Shown in pieces: positions 56,087-64,000 of a stretch of 64,000 nt of DNA. The notes under the pieces were generated by a model. It was given only the letters and a program-made list of their open reading frames with translations, did no database searches and was not told where the DNA came from. Origin of the DNA: Symmetrospora coprosmae (Eukaryota > Basidiomycota > Cystobasidiomycetes > Symmetrosporaceae); assembly GCA_008802785.1 (NCBI GenBank), contig VUYT01000008.1:434001-498000 (forward strand), given 5' to 3'. The position numbers and the translations under genes were made by a program. Position 1 is the stretch's first letter, and the number at the start of each line of letters is the position of its first letter.

Positions 56087-57834
56087 ATGTCCTTCAAGCA
56101 AGAGCCAGGCGTGGCCACCTCGACCTCGGCAATCCGGTCCGTCCGAGTTGCCCGGTGGAGAAAGGTGTAGGCAAAATGTCGATAGACTGACACACTGAGC
56201 GCTCCACAGCCAGGGCATTGACGAGAAGAAGCTGGTGCGTGCGGGCCAGCTCCCCTTGACTTGCTGCCGCATACTGTCAGAGGCTCATCCAGCTGTCTCT
56301 CTCCGCATCTCGGCACCTACGTTCTGTACCGGCACATCCCAAAGAGCGACTACATCAAGGCAAACGTACCCGCCATCCGCCTTCCCGTCTCCATAAAGCA
56401 GTTCCGCTTCGGCCAGTCCAATCCTACCTACTTCCTCACGGATGCATCCGGCACGAAATATGTCATGCGAAAGAAGCCCCCGGGCAAGCTACTCTCAAAG
56501 ACGGCGCATGCCGTGGAGCGAGAGTACAAGATCATGAAGGCACTCGAGAAGACGGATGTTCCCGTGCCAAAGATGTACTGTCTGTGAGTGGATCATCCCC
56601 GGTCGGGCGAGCCGAGGTAGCGACCTTGTGAACTAGGTGCGGTTCGCTGACCGAGAAGAACGCTCATCCATGTCGGCTACAGCTGCGAAGACAACGACGT
56701 CTTAGGCTCTCCCTTCTACATCATGGAGTTCGTCGATGGCCGCATTTTCGCCAACGTACATCTCCCAGAGATAAAGACGGACGCAGAACGCCGGCAGATG
56801 TGGGTCGAGCGTGGCGGAACATGCTCTTCATGTGCGAATGCGCACAGGTCTCAGGCGCTAATGCCATGTCTGCGCTCTGCGTGCGTGTGTGGTCCTGCTC
56901 GCAGCTGGCACTCGACCATCGACGTCCTCGGCAAGCTGCACCGCGTCGACTTCCGCGCCGTAGGCCTGAGCGACTACGGCTCGCACAAGGACTTCTACCC
57001 GCGCCAGATAAAGTCGCTCGGGAGCGTGTCGGCCGCACAGGCTGCAGTGCGGGGCAAGGACCCAGAGGACGGCAAAGAGCACGAGGTCGGCAAGATTCCG
57101 GGACAGGATCACCTGCTCAAGTGGTATGCGCAGAAATGCCCCACGGGGGAGCTCACTCTCGTCCATGGGGACTACAAGCTGGACAACTTTGTGCGTTGCC
57201 GCTGTCTATACCGTACCTCTGCACAGCTGGCCAGGGAGCTTTGAAGCTGGATTGACCTTGGTTCAACGCCTCCTTCCATTGTGCGTGTTCCGCGCAGATC
57301 TTTCACCCTACTGAACCTCGCATCGTTGCCGTCCTGGATTGGGAGCTGTCGACGCTCGTACGTCGCGCCTTGCTCGCAGCTCTGTAGGTCTGCGACATCC
57401 GGGCTGACCATGCCGGCATGCTCGCGCGCATACAGGGCCACCCTCTCTCGGACCTTGCGAACCTCCTGCAGCCTTTTGAGATCGACCACCGCGGCCTCGA
57501 GGACAGCGTCGTCAGCGGGCTCGCCAACGCCCCGCGAGCGGCCGGGTCGGAAGGGCCTCCGCCGGCGGAAGAGCTCGTCGCGCTGTACTGCCGGACCGTG
57601 GACCGCGCATACCCGATCCCAGGCTGGCGCGTCGCAGTCTCGTTCTCGGCGTTCCGCCTCGCCGTCATTCTGCAGGGCATCGCCGCGCGCGTCCTCACGG
57701 GCCAGGCGAGCAGCGAGCAGGCGAAACAGGTCGCAAAGGGCTTCCCGCCGCTGGGGAGACTGGCCGACAAGATTGCTCAGGAGACCATCGAGGCGGAGAA
57801 GAAGGAGGAGCTGAGGTCAAAGGCAAAGCTGTGA
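56087..57834 (+). CDS. APH/ACAD10-11-like phosphotransferase, predicted peroxisomal
   Basis: A protein-kinase-fold phosphotransferase of the aminoglycoside phosphotransferase (APH) family, closest to the N-terminal domain of ACAD10/11. The start is [20 protein letters not shown]. Conserved parts are [19 protein letters not shown] (nucleotide-binding lobe), [14 protein letters not shown] with the ATP-site Lys, [12 protein letters not shown], the catalytic loop [11 protein letters not shown] (HGD, Asn) and the metal motif VLDWELSTL. The last helical part ends ELRSKAKL: the tripeptide AKL is a type-1 peroxisomal signal. In animals ACAD10/11 kinases phosphorylate 4-hydroxyacyl-CoA; a role in breaking down hydroxy fatty acids would fit a peroxisomal location (inference). 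There are about six exons. The intron after DEKKL probably ends at CCCAAAG before SDYIKANV, but other acceptors compete. Confidence 0.8.
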
Positions 57835-58075
57835 TCCGTTCAAAGATCAAGCCCGCGGATAGGTGCGTCATTCGCGCTTGAGATGAAACGGTGTCATTGC
57901 GGCTGATTGTCATACGATTTCAGCTTGTCTTGGTGGGCGCACTGTAGCAGTACAGGATCTTCTCGGACCGAAGGGAAAGGAAGGTACAAGGCGACACTGC
58001 TTGATCGTCTACATCACTACCACTGCGTGTCCGTCAGGCTGGCGAGCAGGGGCGCTCTCGGCCGGTCGCACCTGA

Positions 58076-59555
58076 TCAAGCGAGGCGCTCCCCGGCAGTA
58101 AGCCCGTCTCGGTTGCCATCCTTGTGCTTTGACTCTTGCAACGTCATCGTGTCCGGGCTGCCGTGCTCGTGGGCCGTATCGGTCTCTGGCGCATGAGGCA
58201 GGAACTGCCCAGGGTGGATAAAATTGAAGACCGCCGTTCCGAGGAAGACGGTAAGGCTGGGGACACAGTGATGCAGATTGCGGCAGACCGTCAGCAAAGA
58301 TCGCCGATCAGTCGAATGTCGAGACCAGGGCGAACTCACGCATCCATGACACAGAAGAGCGCCTCGTTGCTGATGATCGGGCCGTCCCAGCCGTTGAGGA
58401 GCTCGACCGTGCGGTAGACACTTCGGATGAAGATCATGATGGTGCTGAAGATCATGGCCGCGAGGAGGAGTTCGCACTTGCGGACGTCTGCGCGCGGGCG
58501 CGATCCCTTGGCGACGAAGGGGACGCCATGGTTGTTGCGCGCGCGGCGGAACCCGATCTGGCGCTTGACGGGCGCGTTCTTGAGGTATCGCAGGACGAAC
58601 TCGAGGAAGACGAACGAGTATAAGATCATGATGACCATCTGCACGATGACACCCGCCACCATGATGCGCGCGCCGTTCTCGGCGTCTTCGCTGGTGTCTG
58701 CACTGGCCGCCGAGCCGCCGCCTGCAAGCGCACAGTACGGGGAAAACCCTTCGTCAGCGCCCGATGCCCGCAGAAGAGGCCGGCACTCTCTTTATGGGCA
58801 ACCAAGAACGCACCGATGGCCTGAATGACGAGCGAGGCCACGTCTCCGCCGACGAAGACGATCAGGTACGTCCTGTTTGTCAAGCTGCCGAACTGCGGGC
58901 CGAGGTACTGGATGACGCGCCCGAGCATGACGTACCAGCCGGCGGTCAAGAAGGCCGGCGAGATGATAAGGGACGCGATCTGCATGAGGAAGGCCGTGTC
59001 GTTCGAGGCCCAGTACCCGCCGAAGTTGGGGGACCACTGGGCCGATTCAGCTGACCACAGCCTCCCTCCCCACCTGCATCAAGCAGAGAGACGAAGGCAC
59101 TCTCCATCAGCTCCTCGCATATCTAACGATTGCAGTTTCCTTTGTTTGGACCAAGAAACGCACCCGATGAGCTCGCCGATGGCGCAAAGGAGGACGGTCC
59201 ATAGCATGAACCAGTAGCGGGATCGGATGCCCTGGACGAGGTGCGCGATGGAGCTGAGGGCGAAGAGGACGACAAAGAGGATGGCCGTCCATTTGGTGAC
59301 GTCTGCGCGTGGGTGGGTACCACGCCCACGGCTCCGTCAGCCCGTTGTCAAGCGGGGCGCAAAACCCAACGACGGGTCCGGGCAGGGCCAGCACTCACTG
59401 TAGTTGTATGAGGCGTACTCGAGCTCGCCGGTGCAGGCATTGAGCGAGCCGACGACATTGTTGGGCTCGGTGCCTGCGAGTGACGGGTTCAGCCTGGGTC
59501 AGCCCGTTCGGCACGCCACGTGCAGCGTCCTGGACTCACAGGCTTCGAGGGACAT
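58076..59555 (-). CDS. RTA1-like seven-helix membrane protein, copy A
   Basis: A fungal RTA1-family protein (lipid-translocating exporter / 7-TM group including Rta1, Rsb1). The start is MSLEACTEPNNVVGSLNACT at 59555. Helices are seen at ILFVVLFALSSIAHLVQGIR, YWFMLWTVLLCAIGELIG, FLMQIASLIISPAFLTAGWY (an RTA1 hallmark region with VMLGRVIQ), TYLIVFVGGDVASLVIQAIG, IMVAGVIVQMVIMILYSFVF, LLAAMIFSTIMIFIRSVYRT and LTVFLGTAVFNFIHPGQFLP. FIRSVYRTVELLNGWDGPII and NEALFCVMDA are typical of the family. The end is a hydrophilic tail. Members protect against toxic lipids and azoles or move sphingoid bases. It is a tandem paralog, same strand, of the gene at 60453-61853. Confidence 0.88.
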
Positions 59556-60452
59556 GTTGGTTTCGCTTGACGATCTGGGAGTTAGTTGAGGATGGGAAGG
59601 GAAGGAGAGAAGAAGAGAAGAGGAGAGGAGAGCTCCTACTCATCTGCTGATGCTCTGCGATATCAGCGTCGTCGGTGCGACGTGCAGCACCGAGAGGGTC
59701 GTCGTCGCCGAAGTTGTCGCACCGACGACCTCGACGACCCCTTTTTTCAGACCAGGTAGCGAACGTCGGGGGAGATCCCGCAGCCGCATGCGGGATGCAC
59801 AAACAAGATGGCACCGCTTGGTCGTCCGATGCGCGATGGGGGCGGTGGTGCCTTGCATTGCATAGCATTGCATTGCGTCTGCTTCGGCTTCGGCTTCGGC
59901 GGATAAGGATCTACTCCAAGCGGTGTGGCCGCGTGCGAGGTCCCCTGCGAGTGCGAGTGCGAGTGCGGGGAGGCCCGGCCAGGCCCGCAGCGGACTTGTA
60001 GTGCTGCCTCCATCGACTCGACGGGCAGTCTACACGCAGCGCACTCGCCACATGCTTCCCTTGCTGTGAACGGGAGGGTCGCTGCTGTAGGATTGGCCGC
60101 TATGAACGGCATCTGCGCCTGTGCCTGACCTGTACCTGAGCCCCATGGGCTGCTTAGTAATCAGAGAGCACCGGTGTGCAAGTGACGCAAAGACCCAGGC
60201 TGTGTTTCGATGCTACGAGGACCATGAAGATGCGTGTGCAGGCGGAGATGGAGACTCGCAATAGGTTCCTTGAAAGGCCCGCCCATTGTTTCTAATGCAC
60301 AGCCAAACATGCTCTGTAGAGTCGACTACAACGACGGAGGCATAGGGGACGCCCCTTCGCTTTCTTCTATACTGTACTCATTGTCCATCGCGGGTCCAGT
60401 TCGATGCGATCAGGATCGCAGTCCGTAACTGAGCACAGCTCGCCCGCCAAGG
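59556..60452. other. 897-bp intergenic region between tandem RTA1 paralogs
   Basis: It contains a perfect 14-bp inverted repeat (GTCGTCGGTGCGAC at 59668-59681, its complement at 59716-59729), short direct repeats of GCATT near 59855-59880 and of CGGCTT near 59885-59900, and a GAGTGC triplication near 59945-59960. I see no gene. It should hold the RTA1-A promoter and the RTA1-B 3' end. Confidence 0.5.
59668..59729. repeat. 14-bp perfect inverted repeat, 34-bp spacer
   Basis: GTCGTCGGTGCGAC on the left and its exact reverse complement on the right flank a 34-bp spacer, about 115 bp upstream of the RTA1-A start. It could form a stem or be a paired site for a dimeric regulator, or be chance. Confidence 0.5.
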
Positions 60453-61853
60453 TCAATCCCGGGCGACGAGGTCGGTGCTGCTGCTGTTAGGCTTGTAGTC
60501 CTCCAGGACCATTTCGTCCGGACTACGAAGACAAGCAATGCGATCACCTCCCAAAGTGCGTGGCATGAACGTGCCTGGATGGACGATGTTGAAGACTGCC
60601 AGCGCCAGGAAGACAGTCAGGCTGAAACCAAGATGCGAGAAAGCGAAGCGTTAGCGAGTTCAACCCAGGAGGGAGAGCAAGAACCGGAGCAGGCTCACGC
60701 GTCAAGCGCACAGAAGAGCGCCTCATTGCTGATGATCGGGCCATTCCAGCCGTCGAGCAGCTCAACCGTGCGGTATACGCTCCGGACGAAAATGAGCAGC
60801 GTGCTGAATACCATAGCTGCGAGGAGGATCTCGCATCTGTGGATGGCGGCTCGCGGACGAGAGCCTTTCTCATTGAAAGGTACGCTGCGGATGCTGCCTT
60901 TGCGCCGAAAGCCGAGCTGGCGCTGGACTGGCGCGTTCTTCAGGTACCGGAAACCGAATTCGGCGAAAACGAGCGAATAGAGCACCATGATGACCATCTG
61001 GACGATGACGCCTGCGATCATAATTTGTGCGCCTTTCTCCGCAGCTTCGTCTTTCTGTGCGCCGGCTGCTGTCGCACCACCTGAGAGAGGTGCATCGCGG
61101 GTTTCAGATGGGTGGACTATCATGAAGGGGCTTTCGGTCCAACTCACCGAGGGCCTGGACGACAAGGCAGAGGACGTCCCCTCCAAAAAAAAAGAGTGTC
61201 AGATAGGTGAGGTCCGTGAGGGAGCAGTATTGCGGCCCAATGTATTGGATCACACGCCCGAGGATGACGTACCAGCCGGCCGTTAGGAAAGCCGGCGAGA
61301 TAATGAGGGCCGCGATCTGCATGAGGAATGCAGTACTGCTCGAGGCCCAGTAGCCGCCCCACGCAGGCGACCACTCTGTCGAAATAGCTGACCAGAGCCT
61401 CCCACCCCAGCTACGCAGAGCGATAAACACCATCAGCCTCTACTCAGCTCTGCTTCCATTCATTTGGCCAGGGCACGCACCCGACTAATTCGCCCAGCCC
61501 GCATAGAAGGACAGTCCAAAGCAGGAACCAGCAGTGGGAGCGTATGCCTTGCACGAGGTGTGCCATGGAGGAGAGAGCGAAGAGGGCGACGAAGAGCCAG
61601 GCTGTCCAGGCCGTGACATCTGCGGGGAAGGGTAAGGAAGGCCGCACCACCATCAGCCAACGTCGAGCCGGCTGGATGTCACAGGGAAGAAGACGGACTG
61701 TGGTTGTACGCAGCGTACTCGAGCTCGCCTGTACAGACGTTCAGCGAGCCGGTGACGTTATTGAGCTTGGTGCCTGTAAAGCAAGGGTCAGATCAAAAAT
61801 CAGAAGTTATGGGCAGATTCGTCGGGACACAACGCACAGCCTGCGAAAGACAT
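60453..61853 (-). CDS. RTA1-like seven-helix membrane protein, copy B
   Basis: The start is MSFAGCTKLNNVTGSLNVCT at 61853, with the same small first exon and phase as copy A. Matching blocks are LFVALFALSSMAHLVQGIRS, LWTVLLCGLGELVG, FLMQIAALIISPAFLTAGWY, ILGRVIQYIGPQY, IMIAGVIVQMVIMVLYSLVF, FSTLLIFVRSVYRTVELLDG and ISNEALFCALDA, then a short tail ending in TDLVARD before the stop at 60453. It is clearly a tandem duplicate of the gene at 58076-59555. A run of nine A on the plus strand (61185-61193) codes for FFF, one residue longer than the VFV in copy A; the frame is kept, but a run this long is also where assembly errors happen. Confidence 0.88.
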
Positions 61854-62435
61854 TGTGAGGAGGGAAGTGCTAGTAGTCGCAGATGAAATGGAGAAGAGGA
61901 GCGAGGAGGGTCATATAGCTTGTCAGGCATAGAAGTCAGTTTATTGCGCGACACGCGCTCCCTCCGTGAGCGATGCAGCTCCGGAGCGGGAGCACGCCTG
62001 CGCAAACAATCCAACATGGTGCCCTGTCCTGAGCGGTGCCAATTTGAGGGTCCTCTTTGGGTCAAAGAGGACCCCGTTCGGCATGGCCCATGGGATCCTG
62101 CTCGAGGCGGTGTCTCCTGACAGTCCGCATTGTCCGGATCAACTGTTAGAATGGCGCTCGGGATGGACGGCTCTGCCTTGTTCGCCGTAGGGGTGGAATC
62201 ACAGCGGCAAGCCTATTGACCACTAGTGCACAGCAGCTTCTACTGGACCGTCTTCGCATACAGTTGCCAGTCGTCAAAAGCAAACCTGCTGTGCGTGCCT
62301 ACTCAGCTGCGCATCAGCCCAGTGGCGTGCACGTGCTGGCTCGTTTTGTGAAGCGTCATGGCAAGGCCGTCCCTTATCTGATCCTCACCAGCAGACAGAT
62401 CGCAGCACACTCTGCATCAGCGTTGAGCAGATCAG
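61854..62435. promoter_or_regulatory. Divergent promoter region RTA1-B / Apd1-like
   Basis: This 582-bp region lies between divergent start codons. It includes an imperfect inverted repeat of GGTCCTCTTTG and CAAAGAGGACC near 62049-62074. No gene is seen. Confidence 0.5.
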
Positions 62436-63867
62436 ATGCCTCCTGACCGCCCAATACCGACGGATGCGGAGCTCGCCGCACTGCGGGACGCTCAGGTGCC
62501 CCTGGTGTCCCTGCTCGAAGCGTGTCGGAACTGCGACGATCCATGCGAGGAGAACGGCAGCAACGGCATTAATAGCAGCAGCAGCAGCATTTTTGACACG
62601 CTCGACGTGAGCAGAGCCGACTGTCGCTGAAGCTTCCGCGTTCGAGCCGTTCGAGCCGTTCGAGTCGGAGATGAGCTGATCTCCTCGCCCGTGCAGGTCG
62701 ACCTCGACTCCAACCTGCTCGGATCGGTCAAGACCAACGGACGGACTGTATTGGTCGCGACGGGCAAGAGCGGTGCGTCTCTTCGCGCGAAGAGCCTCTC
62801 GACATGGTGAGCGCTCCGAGCTGACTGCGTCGCGTCACGCAGACTGGGTGCACAGCGTGACGGACGAAGAGGGCCTGTACGCGCACACCATCGCAAAGGC
62901 CTACGAGACCCACCTCAAGATCCTGCCTCCGCCTCCGACGGAAGCTGCAGCGAGCTCTGCAAGTGGTTCCCGCAGCAGATGCGTCAAGGGCATTGAGGGC
63001 CTCGAAGACAGCTGGACGGATGGGAGCGCCACTGAGCGCAAGCGGAACATGACTATTTTGTGCAGCAACTTGCGCAAGTACGAGCCGTATGGCAGTGATG
63101 TATCGGAGGAGGAAGGGACAGAGACGGTCATGATCTTTCCAGATTACAAGGTGGGCCCGCGCTGTTCCGGTGCGCGAATCGGGAACAACTGCTGATCTGG
63201 GAGCTCTCATCAGCTCGTGGCCAACTGTCCGAGCACATCGGCGGACGAGCTCGTCGCTAGTTACCTCTCGCCTCTGCACACCAGTCGCCTATCTCGAGCC
63301 TTCCCGGGATCGGGCGGTTCCAGCACTTCAGCCAGCAGAACGATACCACGCGCCTTCACCTTGCCATACTACGCCGTCATTCTGGTGTGCTCCCACAAGC
63401 GGAGAGACAAGCGCTGCTCCATCACGGCGGACCCATTGATAGACGCGCTGCGCAGTGCGATAGAGCACCAGGGTGGAGCGTGGCATGTCGACACGCACGG
63501 CAACGACGAGGAGCTCTTGTCTCGATACGAGCTTGCGCAGATAGAAACGGGGCACGTTGCGATGGAAGGTCAGGAAGCGCGCGTGGACGCGGAGTTGCGC
63601 AAGCTGAGCTCGACCGAGACGCGCGCCGACGCCAACATCGACAAGCACGTCGGCATCTTCAAGGTCTCGCACGTTGGCGGGCACCGCTACTCTGGGCAGG
63701 TCATGCTGTGGTTCCCAAACGGGGTGAATGTGTGGTACGGCCGTGTGCGGGACGGGGACTGCAAGGCCATCGTGCACGAGACGCTACTTGGAGGGCGCGT
63801 CATCCCAGAGCTGCTGCGCGGTGGGACGGGCCTGGGCGGACGGGGCAAGAGTGTACTTGCGTGGTAG
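62436..63867 (+). CDS. Sucrase/ferredoxin-like protein (Apd1/Aim32 family), [2Fe-2S] thioredoxin-like
   Basis: The start is MPPDRPIPTDAELAALRDAQ; about four exons (62436-62606, then pieces beginning near 62698, 62843 and 63214), last junctions approximate. The C-terminal domain is diagnostic: VILVCSHKRRDKRCSITADP, then ETGHVAMEGQEARV and KHVGIFKVSHVGGHRYSGQV before WFPNGVNVWYGRV. Two Cys in CSHKRRDKRC and two His in HVGGH correspond to the cluster ligands of Apd1/Aim32, which bind a [2Fe-2S] cluster through two Cys and two His. The N-terminal domain has the Cys-containing CRNCDDPCEE region of the family. Yeast Apd1 is cytosolic and helps resist redox-cycling compounds. The end is GKSVLAW at 63867. 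Confidence 0.85.
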
Positions 63868-64000
63868 GGGTCCAAGTTCGTGTGCTATCTGCATGCAAGC
63901 AATGAAAATGCGCACGACGAATACCTTGCCTTTCAAGAGCTGGTGGCACTCTTGTTGACATTGCATGATGACGCGGGGCGAGCTCAAGCACGTACACCTC

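Noticed and set aside
63868-64000. Short minus-strand ORFs at the right edge
   Set aside because: They overlap the end of the Apd1-like gene in antisense. The remaining 130 bp are too short to judge a further gene.

Overview
The window looks like nuclear DNA of a basidiomycete fungus, most likely from the smut or Exobasidium side (Ustilaginomycotina). That placement is an inference. It rests on GC-rich compact genes, many short introns (mostly about 50-110 nt, GT(G/A)NGT donors, CTNAC-like branch points, one GC-AG intron), and fungal families such as OPT, RTA1, DUF4246 and a wax-synthase-like MBOAT. I support 27 protein-coding genes or gene pieces plus one pseudogene fragment. I see no rRNA, tRNA, transposon, viral relic or CRISPR array.

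Layout. 1-7.4 kb: N-terminal piece of a Q/G/Y-rich protein (-), TFIIH subunit TFB3/MAT1 (-), a DXD glycosyltransferase (+), an MBOAT acyltransferase (-) and a small LYR-motif protein (-). 8-12.9 kb: a large FSFG-repeat nucleoporin (+). 14.7-25.1 kb: two OPT oligopeptide transporter genes (+ and -) enclosing a small secreted, Kex2-type repeat precursor (-) organised like yeast alpha-factor (KR-EAEAEA spacers, about five copies of a peptide ending GYGFGGRGW). This is the most unusual part of the window. 26-35.3 kb: an alpha/beta hydrolase, NAD-dependent methylene-THF dehydrogenase MTD1, and a coiled-coil golgin-like protein (all +). 35.6-44.2 kb: a tandem duplication of a DUF4246 gene next to the 3' end of an MFS transporter. 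The outer MFS copy is only a decayed fragment, and the second DUF4246 copy has lost a conserved His and Arg. 44.6-50 kb: a run of small mitochondrial or ER genes (DUF1748, OST2/DAD1, an Fe-SOD-like mitoribosomal protein, a small hydrophobic protein, an 80-codon ORF, QCR10). 50-64 kb: VPS11 (+), a Rheb-type GTPase (-), an APH/ACAD10-like kinase with a peroxisomal AKL tail (+), two tandem RTA1-like proteins (-) and an Apd1-like ferredoxin-fold protein (+).

Most genes are unrelated housekeeping neighbours. Two local groupings may mean more. One is the OPT / secreted-peptide / OPT trio, which could be a peptide signal flanked by peptide importers (inference). The other is the DUF4246-MFS unit, whose duplication breakpoint can be read in the sequence. 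Exon junctions were placed by reading frame, splice consensus and family conservation. Where I give exact junctions the phases close across the whole gene, but none has transcript support.
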